A stretch of DNA of 64,000 nucleotides from UBA2210 sp036825195 (GCA_036825195.1 DAISYQ010000009.1:16584-80583), one strand, 5' to 3'; positions 54,316 through 63,966 are shown, counted from the stretch's first letter. Notes: generated from the letters alone by a model not told the origin. Numbers and translations are program-made.

Positions 54316-54548
54316 CTATGGCCCCCAGATGTTTTTCAATGGTATCGGATAGTGTACCTCAGGGAGTAACCCAAACAGGCCGTACGCCGTTTTGATATCA
54401 CTATCGTTTAACGGTATTGTAGCCCGCTCTTTTCAAACCGTCGGCGATCTTCGGCAACAACATGGGAGTGTTACAGTATCGCGACACCCCGGTGTATATA
54501 ACCGTCGAAGTTGGTGGTCTCTGGAAAGCACTTCTCTTCAGTAACGGG
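54316..54548 (-). pseudogene. Decayed coding remnant in three frames, family unknown
   Basis: On the minus strand, coding-like peptides follow one another in different frames: CFPETTNFDGYIHRGVAIL, then TPMLLPKIADGLKRAGYNTV, then DSDIKTAYGLFGLLPEVHYP ending at TAG 54316-54318. Together they look like the C-terminal end of one protein broken by two frameshifts, between the GT8 and GT2 genes. No family was recognised. Confidence 0.4.
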
Positions 54549-54550
54549 TT

Positions 54551-55510
54551 TCAGTTCCTCTTTCGACAGCACCAGGAGAAGACGATTCCTCCTATCCAAA
54601 GCAGGCGCAACTTTATCCATCGCAACAAACGCCTGGCGCTCATGACGACGCCGTTCGGTACCGGGTTGTTGAACACCGGCGAATCCTTCCAGGGAGTATG
54701 GAGGAGGTACCGTTCAAACAGATCCCCCCACGGGCATAAGCTGTATGCCCCTCCCGGCTTCTCTCCGGTTGTAAAGTGGACGATTGCCGGATCGGAAAGG
54801 GCCGAACGGGTGTCTGTTCGTTTCTTTAAATTCCTTATCACTCCGGGCCAATACATGGGTGTCTGAACGTTCCATTTGGGATGGAGGCGAACAAAATCTC
54901 CCAAGAGACAGGCATTCAGACCATCCTGATCGCAGTATCGTGCCCTGTCGGCATTCTTCTCCAACCAAGACATGCACCGTCGAAAGAGGTCTTCGCGTTG
55001 CATCCTTTCAAGATTGAGGAGCATTACTCCGGAATTGAAATAAGAGAAATCGGTATCGCCATGCAAGCGGCGCTTATGCGTACAAGATGAAAAAGGAAGA
55101 TAATCGATAAGGTCGGGTACCGCTGCCAGGCAGGCATTCGATACGTCATAGGCCAAGAGTTCGGCCAGAGAACGACGCACGATCACATCGCAATCCAGGT
55201 AGATCACCGTATCCAGGGTCGATAAGATTTCCGGAAGAAGGAGACGATAAAACATTTCAGCGGCACATCCCTTCTTGAGACGGAATCCTTCAAGCAGTTC
55301 AAGATTCGGCTCAAAGAAACACAGCGAAAAATCCTTTATCCGTTTCAATGAAGCGATCTTCTCCCGATTTTCCGCGGTGATCCCCGAGGTGACGATATAT
55401 ATATGCAGCTTTTCATCGATCCCTGCGTTGAGCAGGATGGATGCAAGAGAAACCCCGAGATAGGGGGCGTAACCGTTATCTGCACAATATGCAACGTGAA
55501 TTTCCTTCAT
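54551..55510 (-). CDS. Family 8 glycosyltransferase
   Basis: 319 residues. GT8 features are clear: IHVAYCADNGYAPYLGVSLA at the N-terminus, DTVIYLDCDVIVRRSLAEL with the DxD metal site, FSYFNSGVMLLNLERM, YCDQDGLNACLLGDFVRL and a C-terminal IVHFTTGEKPGG matching the HxxGxxKPW motif. Such enzymes transfer galactose, glucose or related sugars from UDP-sugars to lipopolysaccharide or glycan acceptors. A basic, hydrophobic C-terminus may bind the membrane. Confidence 0.9.
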   Translation of the reverse strand: MKEIHVAYCADNGYAPYLGVSLASILLNAGIDEKLHIYIVTSGITAENREKIASLKRIKDFSLCFFEPNLELLEGFRLKKGCAAEMFYRLLLPEILSTLDTVIYLDCDVIVRRSLAELLAYDVSNACLAAVPDLIDYLPFSSCTHKRRLHGDTDFSYFNSGVMLLNLERMQREDLFRRCMSWLEKNADRARYCDQDGLNACLLGDFVRLHPKWNVQTPMYWPGVIRNLKKRTDTRSALSDPAIVHFTTGEKPGGAYSLCPWGDLFERYLLHTPWKDSPVFNNPVPNGVVMSARRLLRWIKLRLLWIGGIVFSWCCRKRN

Positions 55511-55619
55511 AACCCCATCGATACGACCCTCATGGTATCTCAGATCTCAAATGTCTCAATTCCGAAACGGTTTTGATGCTTATGATTCCACCATAAACGA
55601 CCGTTCGATCCGTTATGTA

Positions 55620-56744
55620 TCAGCCCCTGAAGAAACTGATTCGCTCTACCAGCGAAGCAATGCTGAACCTTGATATGATTTTTATGCCCCTTTTTTTCAT
55701 CGCCTCCAGCCTGCTCTCTGACGATACAAGCTGCTCAAGGGCTTCAACCAGCGGCTCCGGTTTTCCTCCCTCAACAATGATGCCGTTGTCCTGGATAAGA
55801 TCTTTGGAACAGCCGCATCTGTCCGAAACAATAACGGCGCAACCGCATGCCATGGCTTCGTTTACAACCAGCCCCCACGGTTCGCTGATTGAGGGCAGAA
55901 CCAGAATGTCCGAAATACCATATATCATGGGAATCTCGCCAATCCCTCTATGGCCGAGGAAATGGATGTGACTGCTGCTACCTGCCAGTTTTTGTAATCT
56001 ACGTTCCTCAGGCCCGTAGCCGACGATCAACAATTCAATGTCTTCAAATTTCTCTCGTACACGGAGAAAGGCCTGTATCAACAGATCCACACACTTAATG
56101 GCAACCAATCGACCGGAAAAGATAATGACCTTGGAGTTGTCGCTGATACCATATTTCTTCCGTACCATCCGTCTTGTTTGAGGGGAAAGCAGCCCCTGTT
56201 TCGAAAAATGCCCCACATCGACGGGATTATAAAAATTCTCGACATTCCTTCTGACTCCCAGAGTCCTCAGATACTCTGCGGCCGCCGTCCCGCCGCTGAT
56301 AAAACCATCGAAAAACCGCATGATGAATTTGACGTATGGTAATGAAACCGTTCTGATGAAACTGTTCTCATGGATCGTACTGTCGGTCCATAAAACAATT
56401 TCCCTGTCATGCCTCTTTGCATAGACGATAGCGGCCAGGGTGGCGAAGCTGTCCCATCCCGCGACAATGATACGATCGGGATTATACCGTCTGATATCCT
56501 GATAGATCGTATAGTTTATGTTACATACAAAAGCCGTATTAGCGGAGACGGGGACACCGATATTCTTCAGAAATACCATGTTATAGGAAGAATCGACTAC
56601 CTTCTCATCCCATTTTCGATACTTTACGGACGAGTTCTGAAAGAAAACGGTCAGTTCCGTGTCTCTGAGATTTTTGGCGATAGCAACAAATCTGGCGTGA
56701 CTGTAAGGACTCCAGATACCGTGAATAATCAACAGCTTTTTCAT
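55620..56744 (-). CDS. Family 4 glycosyltransferase
   Basis: 374 residues. GT-B fold with KLLIIHGIWSPYSHARFVAI at the N-terminus, DRIIVAGWDSFATLAAIVYA, KVIIFSGRLVAIKCVDLLIQ as the linker strand, ELLIVGYGPEERRLQKLA, and the EX7E donor motif in VLPSISEPWGLVVNEAMACG followed by CAVIVSDRCG. It probably transfers a hexose onto the growing glycan. 57 bases separate it from the GT9 gene. Confidence 0.92.
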   Translation of the reverse strand: MKKLLIIHGIWSPYSHARFVAIAKNLRDTELTVFFQNSSVKYRKWDEKVVDSSYNMVFLKNIGVPVSANTAFVCNINYTIYQDIRRYNPDRIIVAGWDSFATLAAIVYAKRHDREIVLWTDSTIHENSFIRTVSLPYVKFIMRFFDGFISGGTAAAEYLRTLGVRRNVENFYNPVDVGHFSKQGLLSPQTRRMVRKKYGISDNSKVIIFSGRLVAIKCVDLLIQAFLRVREKFEDIELLIVGYGPEERRLQKLAGSSSHIHFLGHRGIGEIPMIYGISDILVLPSISEPWGLVVNEAMACGCAVIVSDRCGCSKDLIQDNGIIVEGGKPEPLVEALEQLVSSESRLEAMKKRGIKIISRFSIASLVERISFFRG

Positions 56745-56801
56745 AATCTACCCTGCCACCTCATATACTACTCCCGTAGCGGTATCGTGCGATACTCTTC
56801 A

Positions 56802-57989
56802 TCAAGAAGCCCTGAAAGAGATGATTCTTTGAACTGCATTCATAACATCCTCAACCGATATCTGATCCATACACCAATGATCCTGATATCGACACCTTCG
56901 CTGGTCACAGGGATGGTAGGGACAATCACCCTTCATCAACACGATATTTGTATCGCTCCTATATCCGAATTTTTCCGGCTCTCCCGGTCCAAAGAGTTGA
57001 ATCATGGGTGTCTTGACGGCAGCAGCAATGTGCATCAAGCCGCTGTCATTTCCGATAAACAGAGATGACCGTTTGATCAGCGCGGCCACCTGGCTCAAGG
57101 TTAGCTCCCCTGAGCTGTTGATAATGGTAGGTCCGGCCAGAGAACGAATCGCATCCAGCATGTAACGGTCTTCCCGGCTGCCCAACAGGATTACCGCACA
57201 ATTGTCGTTTTCAGCTAACAGTGCGGCCACCCGGGCAAATTTTTCCGGTGGCCAAGCTCTCCATCGATACAGGGCAGATGGGGCTATGACGATAACGGAA
57301 TCTTTATCCTCTATCCCCTTTTCGACCAGATACTCTTCAATATACTGGACATCTTTTACGGGAATGGTCAGTTCCGTTTCTCTATCGGCCACCGCCACTC
57401 CAAGGGTTTCCACGAGCCGCAGCGGTTCATCCTTTGCGTGCCCGCATCCTCCGTTTATTGGGTGGGTCAACAAAAAACCTCCCCCCCTCGTATCCTTTGC
57501 GAACCTGAAGCTGGCTGCCGACAAGAAGAGAGGGATGATACTGAGCAGATCACCCCTCAGATCGATCCCTATATCATAGCGACCACTTCGTAATGTTTTA
57601 ATGAAATCGAGTTCTTCATTCAGATTTGTCCTTCTGTTTCCACGGAAAACACTGAACAGAAAATGATCGTGAACTATCAGACGATCATAAAAAGGGATAC
57701 AGTCGGCAATGCCAGCGGACCACGGGCCTACGACCAGGGTTATCTCGGCCTTTGGAAAACCTTTTCTGATTTCCCGCAGGGCAGCGGTGGAAAGGATCAA
57801 ATCTCCAAGACCGTCCAGTCGAAAGATAAGAATCCTTCGTATATTTTCCGGATCGTACTTTTCGTATCCACTACGAAACAGCTTTGCCACGGAAAATATG
57901 AATCCACCCACCATATCGATGAGAAAGAGCAGAATCCTCACCCTCAATTTCACTGACACATATCTATGGGACAAAAAACTTCTTTTCAT
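56802..57989 (-). CDS. Family 9 glycosyltransferase (heptosyltransferase-like)
   Basis: 395 residues. The N-terminal GT9 motif is ILIFRLDGLGDLILSTAALR, then FPKAEITLVVGPWSAGIADC. The donor domain has SVIVIAPSALYRWRAWPPEK and SLFIGNDSGLMHIAAAVKTP with MIQLFGPGEPEKFGY, the ADP-heptose transferase signature. A hydrophobic N-terminal segment (ILLFLIDMVGGFIFSVAKLF) is longer than in classic WaaC/WaaF. The Cys-rich CPYHPCDQRRCRYQDHWC near the C-terminus is common in this subgroup. It acts in lipopolysaccharide core or related glycan synthesis. Confidence 0.9.
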   Translation of the reverse strand: MKRSFLSHRYVSVKLRVRILLFLIDMVGGFIFSVAKLFRSGYEKYDPENIRRILIFRLDGLGDLILSTAALREIRKGFPKAEITLVVGPWSAGIADCIPFYDRLIVHDHFLFSVFRGNRRTNLNEELDFIKTLRSGRYDIGIDLRGDLLSIIPLFLSAASFRFAKDTRGGGFLLTHPINGGCGHAKDEPLRLVETLGVAVADRETELTIPVKDVQYIEEYLVEKGIEDKDSVIVIAPSALYRWRAWPPEKFARVAALLAENDNCAVILLGSREDRYMLDAIRSLAGPTIINSSGELTLSQVAALIKRSSLFIGNDSGLMHIAAAVKTPMIQLFGPGEPEKFGYRSDTNIVLMKGDCPYHPCDQRRCRYQDHWCMDQISVEDVMNAVQRIISFRAS

Positions 57990-58248
57990 ACGTAATCGAC
58001 GATCACACCCTACATACCCGTCTTTGATGTTACCTCTTGATCATTAATTCTTCGCTACTGACAAAAAGGTCTCTACCCGTTACCCGTATCCCCGCATCAC
58101 GACGCACAAGGGTCCCCGATACAGCTCCGCTCTTTCGATTACATGTTCAACGTTCCCCTGTCCCCCGCAACCGATCTGTTATATATGTACAATCAAAAAC
58201 TATATGCTGACAACAGAGGCCTGCAATCATGTACAGTCATGCATATTC

Positions 58249-58797
58249 TTATTTTTTTCTCGCCTCCCAGATAAGGAGAAGCGGCTGCTTCCGTAATTTC
58301 GGCACCATCTCTTCGAATTCCTTCTTACTGAAAACAAGTGATCTGATTTTTCGTTTGATATACTGTTCGGTCTTCCTGCTCAGATCGTTGAGATGGTGTT
58401 GATCGACATTGCCGACCAGAACGATGTCTATTATTCCGGTATCTTTTCCTTCGGCATAATCATCGATAAGATATGCATCTTCAAGATCACCCAATCTATG
58501 GATAACGCTATCCAATATCTGATCAATTCCCGTAACTTTACTGACCATGGATGTAATTTCGGGAAAGAGGGGATGGTTCGTGTTGGCCTTATACAATATG
58601 GTACGGCCTTTTTTTTCCGTCTCAAGGAGTGCCGTTTTGGTTAACTGATTGAGCTCTTCCCGTACTGCGTTGGTAGATACATTGAACTCCTTTGCAAGTT
58701 CACGCAGATAGGCCTTTGCTTCCGGATTAAGGAAGAAACGGATCAGCAATTTTATTCGGGTCTTCGAAGATATCAAGCCTGAAAATAAGCTATCCAT
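58249..58797 (-). CDS. Winged-helix regulator with nucleotidyltransferase-like C-terminal domain
   Basis: 182 residues. An ArsR/MarR-like winged helix fills residues 10-75 (SSKTRIKLLIRFFLNPEAKA, LRELAKEFNVSTNAVREELN, ETEKKGRTILYKAN). The C-terminal domain has a degenerate nucleotidyltransferase pattern (DAYLIDDYAEGKDTGIIDIV) without a clear GSxxRGxxDxD site, so it is likely a regulatory relic. Such fused regulators sit in exopolysaccharide clusters of deltaproteobacteria. A palindrome over its own promoter suggests autoregulation. Confidence 0.8.
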   Translation of the reverse strand: MDSLFSGLISSKTRIKLLIRFFLNPEAKAYLRELAKEFNVSTNAVREELNQLTKTALLETEKKGRTILYKANTNHPLFPEITSMVSKVTGIDQILDSVIHRLGDLEDAYLIDDYAEGKDTGIIDIVLVGNVDQHHLNDLSRKTEQYIKRKIRSLVFSKKEFEEMVPKLRKQPLLLIWEARKK

Positions 58798-58810
58798 TGC
58801 ATTCCCTTTA

Positions 58811-58831
58811 ATGAGTAATATTTCTACTCAT
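58811..58831. promoter_or_regulatory. Candidate operator palindrome of the winged-helix regulator
   Basis: A perfect inverted repeat ATGAGTA-7-TACTCAT (58811-58817 and 58825-58831) overlaps the candidate -10 box and ends 14 bases before the regulator's start codon. This is a typical place for repression. Confidence 0.5.
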
Positions 58832-58854
58832 AACACAATACGAAACCAAGTCAA
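58827..58854 (-). promoter_or_regulatory. Candidate promoter of the winged-helix regulator
   Basis: On the minus strand, TTGACT (58849-58854) and TATGAG (58827-58832) are 16 bases apart, directly upstream of the regulator gene, and the -10 box overlaps the palindrome. Confidence 0.45.
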
Positions 58855-58966
58855 GGGAAAAGCTTCTTCTTGGTTGTCAGTCTGTGAAGGGATTGTATGG
58901 AAAGACTGATTGGGACAGTTGGTATGCACCTTTTCCGGGACAGACCTGCATCCGCTTCCTATTCGG

Positions 58967-59764
58967 TCACTTTCTTATGACGACACCCTCGTATGGTGCT
59001 GCACAAAGAAACCAGTATACCATACTTAAAGTTACGTAGTGTATGTAATGCCTCAGTATCTGATATCCGTCTCCGTTGGTTGCATGCTTCTTCGCGACAA
59101 GGTATGCCTCATGAGCCGATTTTCTATAGTTAGCACCGTTCTTTGAATGTTCGTGCCATCTGAAGTTTGCCAGAAACCTCTCAATATAAAGGGGGGTAAA
59201 TTTCTTGCCAATCCTCAGCCAGTAGTCATAATCCATCGTGTATTCAAGATCGAGATCGAGTGGCCCCACTTCCTGAAATACCCTTCTCGAAAAGAACACG
59301 GCCGGTTGCGATATAAAATCCTTTGACAGCAGACGCCGTAACGAATAACGCCGGCTTTCAAAGATCTTATATCGTGTAATCAGTCTGCGTATCTCTCGAT
59401 CATTCTCATCGATGTTTCGACAGTTGCCGAAACACCATTCACAGGCATGGTTCTTGAATCTCTCAACCACTTCGGACAGCGCACCCGGTTCATAGGTATC
59501 ATCCGAATTCAGCCAAGCGAGAATAGTACCGGATGCCATCCTGAATCCCTTGTTTATGGCCTCGGACTGACCCCGGTCCCTTCCGGAAACCAGGGTAAGC
59601 CTGTCTTCATATTTTCTCACAATCTCCAGAGTATCGTCGGTGGAACCTCCGTCAACAATGATATACTCCAGTTCAAAATTCCCATGCTGGTTTAGGACAC
59701 TCAGAATGGTTCTTTCTATGAATTGTCCCTGGTTCAGTGAAGGTGTGATTATTGATATCTTCAT
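58967..59764 (-). CDS. Family 2 glycosyltransferase
   Basis: 265 residues. MKISIITPSLNQGQFIERTI, YIIVDGGSTDDTLEIVRKYE, DRGQSEAINKGFRMASGTIL and AWLNSDDTYEPGAL (DxD) mark a GT2 enzyme of the WcaA/PGL type. YTMDYDYWLRIGKKF contains the acceptor-side acidic residues. The gene begins five bases after the diguanylate cyclase stop, so the two are co-transcribed. Confidence 0.92.
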   Translation of the reverse strand: MKISIITPSLNQGQFIERTILSVLNQHGNFELEYIIVDGGSTDDTLEIVRKYEDRLTLVSGRDRGQSEAINKGFRMASGTILAWLNSDDTYEPGALSEVVERFKNHACEWCFGNCRNIDENDREIRRLITRYKIFESRRYSLRRLLSKDFISQPAVFFSRRVFQEVGPLDLDLEYTMDYDYWLRIGKKFTPLYIERFLANFRWHEHSKNGANYRKSAHEAYLVAKKHATNGDGYQILRHYIHYVTLSMVYWFLCAAPYEGVVIRK

Positions 59765-59769
59765 ATGAT

Positions 59770-61200
59770 TCAGTCTATAGAGCTACATTCTACCCTGTTG
59801 CGCCCGCAATGTTTTGCTTTGTAGAGGGCCGTATCGGCCGCTTTGATACAGTCATCCAGCGGTTGATCTGGCCTGAAAGCTGCCACACCTATGCTCAGGG
59901 TAATGTGTATGTTTTTCCCGTACGTAACATAGGGCTCATCCGCAATATGGCCCCGTACTTTTTCTGCGGCCATCAAGCCGCCCTCCAGACCGGTATCCGG
60001 CAGTAATATGAGGAACTCCTCCCCGCCCCAGCGAGCTACGGTATCCTGACCGCGGATAATGTTCTTGAACCTCGTTGCCGTTTCTATGAGCACACGGTCC
60101 CCAACATCATGACCGTATGTATCGTTAATATCTTTAAAATGATCCATGTCCGCAAGGAGGATGACAAAGTTTGTGTTATCTCGCTGGTTGCGGGCTATTT
60201 CACGTCCGAGATATCCCATCATGGCCCGCCGATTCAGTATCCCCGTAAGAGGATCGGTCATCGCCGCCTCTTCAAGGGCCTTTTCTGCATGGATACGTTC
60301 GGCAATCTCTTTGCTTAACTTACCGTTCGTCTCTTCGAGATCCTGAGTTCTCTGCTGTACCCGTACTTCCAGCTCATCCCGTGCCTTTCTCAGGGCTTCG
60401 TAGGCATCAATCTTCTTCTTTTCAGACGATTCCAATTGTGTTGACATGGAGTTAAAGGCTACTATAAGATTATCCAGTTCATCGTTTGTCCGAAATGCCA
60501 CGTGGTCATCCAACCGGCCTTCGGCAATGAATCTGCATCGGGCAATCAGCAGATTAATCGGAACGGTAAAGCGGGAAGCAAGGTAACGGCTGAACAGAAG
60601 AGCAAGGAGAACGGAACATATCAGCGAGATTATACCGGAGAGGCGCAGTTTGCCGAATTTTTCCTGAACTTCCAATGCCCGCATATCAATACCGACCAGG
60701 AACTCGCCCATGCCGTTTTTGATGGGTGAATAGCCCGACAGAAAGGCTCCCCACTGATCGGTATAGATAGTATCATCTACGGAAAGACCCGTGAACCCTT
60801 GCAGGAGCGTCGGCACGAGATCGGTATATTCCTGTCCCGGCAGTGCCTGATCCTCCGTCTCGTCTGAGTCAATGACAAACAACACCTTTTCACCGATACG
60901 GCGCATTATGTACAGGTAGGCAATATCCGGATTCATCCGGCGGAAGTCTCGTAGCTTCTTCAGATTACGCACATATGCAGGACTGGATATATCGGATTCG
61001 GCATGGATATCCTTCAATTCCGTTGCATCGATGGTCCGGCTGATGAACGCAGCACTGTACTTCAGCCGATCTTGCAGCCCGGTCAATACGCTCTGCGATG
61101 CATTGAAGTAAAAATAGCTTCCGATACTTCCCGACACAAGTAATACCGCAAGGAAGTGACTCAAGAATAATTTTCTTCCTATTGTCATGCGAAATGCCAT
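59770..61200 (-). CDS. Membrane diguanylate cyclase with HAMP and GGDEF domains
   Basis: 476 residues. Two membrane segments (about 10-32 and 185-205) enclose a periplasmic sensor domain of about 150 residues. HAMP follows (about 205-260), then a coiled coil (about 265-310) and a GGDEF domain (about 315-475). The active site is ARWGGEEFLILL, with the inhibitory I-site RGQD five residues upstream, so c-di-GMP synthesis with product feedback is expected. Placed between a UDP-sugar dehydrogenase and a GT2 gene, it may tune glycan production through c-di-GMP. Confidence 0.93.
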   Translation of the reverse strand: MAFRMTIGRKLFLSHFLAVLLVSGSIGSYFYFNASQSVLTGLQDRLKYSAAFISRTIDATELKDIHAESDISSPAYVRNLKKLRDFRRMNPDIAYLYIMRRIGEKVLFVIDSDETEDQALPGQEYTDLVPTLLQGFTGLSVDDTIYTDQWGAFLSGYSPIKNGMGEFLVGIDMRALEVQEKFGKLRLSGIISLICSVLLALLFSRYLASRFTVPINLLIARCRFIAEGRLDDHVAFRTNDELDNLIVAFNSMSTQLESSEKKKIDAYEALRKARDELEVRVQQRTQDLEETNGKLSKEIAERIHAEKALEEAAMTDPLTGILNRRAMMGYLGREIARNQRDNTNFVILLADMDHFKDINDTYGHDVGDRVLIETATRFKNIIRGQDTVARWGGEEFLILLPDTGLEGGLMAAEKVRGHIADEPYVTYGKNIHITLSIGVAAFRPDQPLDDCIKAADTALYKAKHCGRNRVECSSID

Positions 61201-61225
61201 GAGGTATCAGCCTCCTGTTTAAGAG

Positions 61226-62887
61226 TTACGATGGAACCTTCTTTACAGAATCTTTTATTCTCTTCACATGGCCGCGACCCAATCCCTTGACCTCACATCC
61301 AAGTTGAAAATACCGTTTGATATTCTCGTCGTCGAGGATACCGAAACAATCGATGACAGCCAACGGATTGCCTGCCATTTCAACGATTTCATCGGGCTTC
61401 AGTGACATGTATTCATGGTGTCTGACTGCCAGCACCACCGCGTCCGCTCCTTTCAGCGTGCTCGGCAGATCCTGCTGTATACGCAGCCCGGTAAGGTTTT
61501 CCTGGTTGCGGAAGAAGCGAGCCCAGGAGTGACCGGGCGCGGGATAGGTGTCCTGTTTCTCAAATTCCCACCAGTGCTTGACATAGGGATCGTGGACGGA
61601 CACCTCACCCCCCATTTCGGTCAGCTTCCTGACAATAACCTCCGAACCGCTGTAGCGGGTATCTCCCACATCCTCACGATAGGAGGCACCCAGAAGGGCG
61701 ATCCGGGATGCGGCAACTATCTTACCCATGTTTCTGAGGGCGTCACGAACGAGTTCCGTCACATGGAGTGACCGGGTGTCGTTGATATCAATGGCGAGGG
61801 GTGTGATTTTAAATATGTCATCATCAAAGCCCATGAGCGTATGGTAAGACCAGACCCCCAGACCGCCGTCTTTGGGGAGACAGTACCCTCCGATTCCCGG
61901 ACCGGGAAAGATCATGTTCGAGTGGGTGGGGCGCACCTTGATCGCATTGATTACCTTGATGAGATCCACCCCGTTACGTTCGGCAAAGAGGCTCCATTCA
62001 TGGAGATAGGCAAGGATAGCAGCTCGGTACGAATTTTCCACGACCTTGCACGTCTCACTTTCAATCGGCCGGTCGAGCACGGTAAGGGGGTATTCGTCCA
62101 CGTTGAGCACCGCCGATAGGAACGCCACAACACGGTCACGAGCCTTCTGATTAATCCCGCTGCACACACGCCAGAAATCGCGAATAGAGACGACATATTC
62201 CCTCCCCGGCATGACCCGTTCGAAGGAATGGGCAAGGAGCGGTTCCTCATCTCCGAGGCCCCTCTTTTCAAAGGCCTTTTTTATTATGGGATAGGCGATG
62301 TATTCCGTGGTTCCCGGAGGAACGGTGGTCTCTATCAGGACAAGGCATTCCGGCCGGATTTTCTCACCGATGACTTTCAGCCCCTCTTCCAAGGCGGCGA
62401 TCTCCGCCCTCCCCTCTCTGACATCTCCAAAGGTTTCCTTGTAATAATCACACTGGACATCGACAACCACGCAATCGGCAAGAGAGAGGGCGTCATAGGT
62501 ATAGGTAGCCATGAGAGTCTTCTTGTCAAGAACACAACGACTGATAAGCGGGGCAACCTCCGGATCCTCGGCCTCGACCGGAGCGATTCCCCTGTTGATA
62601 TAGGGAATCTTCCAGTATGAACGTTCCGAAGGTCGCTGGACGCCGATGACGAACTTTGCCGGTTTGCCGGTCGCTTTATCTTCAGAATCTGCAATGACAC
62701 CGGCCATAACCGCACCGACAAAACCGACGCCCATGACGACGACTATTTCGCGGCCCAGTTCGCGCTGCTGCTTTACGATACGTTTCAGGTGTTCGATTTC
62801 TCTTTCATAATCTTCGTATGATGGAAGAGGAAAGGTTTCACCTGAGGGGGCTGTGGAGATCTGATCTCTTTCATCCGTTCGCTTCAT
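61226..62887 (-). CDS. UDP-sugar 6-dehydrogenase (UDP-glucose/UDP-ManNAc dehydrogenase family)
   Basis: 553 residues, about 100 longer than typical. The first ~45 residues are a charged helical extension. VVVMGVGFVGAVMAGVIADS binds NAD. VLIETTVPPGTTEYIAYPII and ESETCKVVENSYRAAILAYL match family motifs. The catalytic Cys is in PGIGGYCLPKDGG. The C-terminal domain has LLGASYREDVGDTRYSGSEV. It oxidises a UDP-sugar to the uronic acid for the surface glycan. The ATG lies inside the end of the DUF2304 gene (17-base overlap). Confidence 0.93.
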   Translation of the reverse strand: MKRTDERDQISTAPSGETFPLPSYEDYEREIEHLKRIVKQQRELGREIVVVMGVGFVGAVMAGVIADSEDKATGKPAKFVIGVQRPSERSYWKIPYINRGIAPVEAEDPEVAPLISRCVLDKKTLMATYTYDALSLADCVVVDVQCDYYKETFGDVREGRAEIAALEEGLKVIGEKIRPECLVLIETTVPPGTTEYIAYPIIKKAFEKRGLGDEEPLLAHSFERVMPGREYVVSIRDFWRVCSGINQKARDRVVAFLSAVLNVDEYPLTVLDRPIESETCKVVENSYRAAILAYLHEWSLFAERNGVDLIKVINAIKVRPTHSNMIFPGPGIGGYCLPKDGGLGVWSYHTLMGFDDDIFKITPLAIDINDTRSLHVTELVRDALRNMGKIVAASRIALLGASYREDVGDTRYSGSEVIVRKLTEMGGEVSVHDPYVKHWWEFEKQDTYPAPGHSWARFFRNQENLTGLRIQQDLPSTLKGADAVVLAVRHHEYMSLKPDEIVEMAGNPLAVIDCFGILDDENIKRYFQLGCEVKGLGRGHVKRIKDSVKKVPS

Positions 62888-63251
62888 TCTCTTGCTTTAC
62901 TCCTCTCTTCTCTTTCAGCAGGCCGATCTCTTGGGTGAGGGTTTTAACCCGTTCGGTCAGTCCTGATATGGCTATGGAGAAATGTATCAATATCGATATA
63001 ATGCAGATTATAAGAATAAGAAAGATAGCCGCAGGGGCGTAAGCAATTCCAAGGAAGGATGCGATAACGTCAAGGCTTTTCCGCCATATGGACAAGGCGA
63101 GAAAAACGGACCCGAAAACGAGCCACAAGATCGAGAATTCCTCCCGTAGCTTTCTTCTGCTGATGAGAAACAGAACGGAAGCGATAAAGACGATGCTTCC
63201 CATGATCGCGATATACTGGATAATATGTATATTGATACCTTCGGCCATCAT
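62871..63251 (-). CDS. DUF2304 family membrane protein
   Basis: 126 residues. Three membrane segments at about 10-30, 40-58 and 65-92 (IAIMGSIVFIASVLFLISRR, FSILWLVFGSVFLALSIW, AAIFLILIICIISILIHFSI) are followed by a charged coil (LTERVKTLTQEIGLLKEKRG). This matches DUF2304 proteins, which commonly follow polyprenol-phosphate sugar transferases in such clusters. It probably assists that transferase. Gap to the upstream GT2 stop is four bases. Confidence 0.88.
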   Translation of the reverse strand: MMAEGINIHIIQYIAIMGSIVFIASVLFLISRRKLREEFSILWLVFGSVFLALSIWRKSLDVIASFLGIAYAPAAIFLILIICIISILIHFSIAISGLTERVKTLTQEIGLLKEKRGVKQENEANG

Positions 63252-63255
63252 CGCA

Positions 63256-63966
63256 CTAATCCTTTATCTCTCTCGGACGAATACAACACACCAGCAATGC
63301 CAGAAGCACCTTTACCATGTAATAGAGGGATCCGCTTCCCGATATCGAAGAATGCCCTCCTCCTCGCTTACGCATGAGTACGGGCACTTCCCGCAATCTG
63401 AATCCGTTTTTACCCAGAATGAGAATCGCTTCCGGCTCCGGGTAATCCATTGGATAGTTACGGGCAAGAAAGCGTATCGCCCTCCGATTGTACGCCCTGA
63501 ACCCGGAGGTATTATCCGTGATTTTCTGTTTGATCAGAAGTGAGTTGACAATCTCGAAGACCTTTATCCCCAGACGCCTGGAAGGTGATGACCGGTATCC
63601 CCCGCCATCACCACAGAATCTCGAACCGATCACAACATCGGCTTCTTCGTTCCTTACCGGGGCGAGTATCTTTTCTATTTCCGAAGCAATATGCTGGCCG
63701 TCACCATCGAACTGGAAGGCGATATCGTACCCCTCTCGCTGTGCAAAGATGAATCCGGTCTGTACCGCACCTCCTATGCCGAGATTACAGGGGAGGTTCA
63801 CCACCCGTGCGAGCCCCGAAGACCGAGCGACCGCACCGGTCCTGTCATTCGAACCGTCGTTGACGACAAGGATATCTATGAGAGAGTTCTCTTTCGTTAT
63901 CGATTCTATAACGCCCGCGATATTTTCCTCTTCGTTAAATGACGGCACTATGGCAAGTATCTTCAC
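63256..63966 (-). CDS. Polyprenyl-phosphate sugar transferase-like GT2 (DPM1-like)
   Basis: 236 residues. The start is GTG 63964-63966, overlapping the stop of the preceding frame. KILAIVPSFNEEENIAGVIE, DILVVNDGSNDRTGAVARSS, PCNLGIGGAVQTGFIFAQRE and IAFQFDGDGQHIASEIEKIL (DxDxQH) are typical of dolichyl/undecaprenyl-phosphate mannosyl or glucosyl synthases. SGFRAYNRRAIRFLARNYPM follows. It would make the lipid-linked sugar used by GT-C enzymes. Confidence 0.93.
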   Translation of the reverse strand: MKILAIVPSFNEEENIAGVIESITKENSLIDILVVNDGSNDRTGAVARSSGLARVVNLPCNLGIGGAVQTGFIFAQREGYDIAFQFDGDGQHIASEIEKILAPVRNEEADVVIGSRFCGDGGGYRSSPSRRLGIKVFEIVNSLLIKQKITDNTSGFRAYNRRAIRFLARNYPMDYPEPEAILILGKNGFRLREVPVLMRKRGGGHSSISGSGSLYYMVKVLLALLVCCIRPREIKD

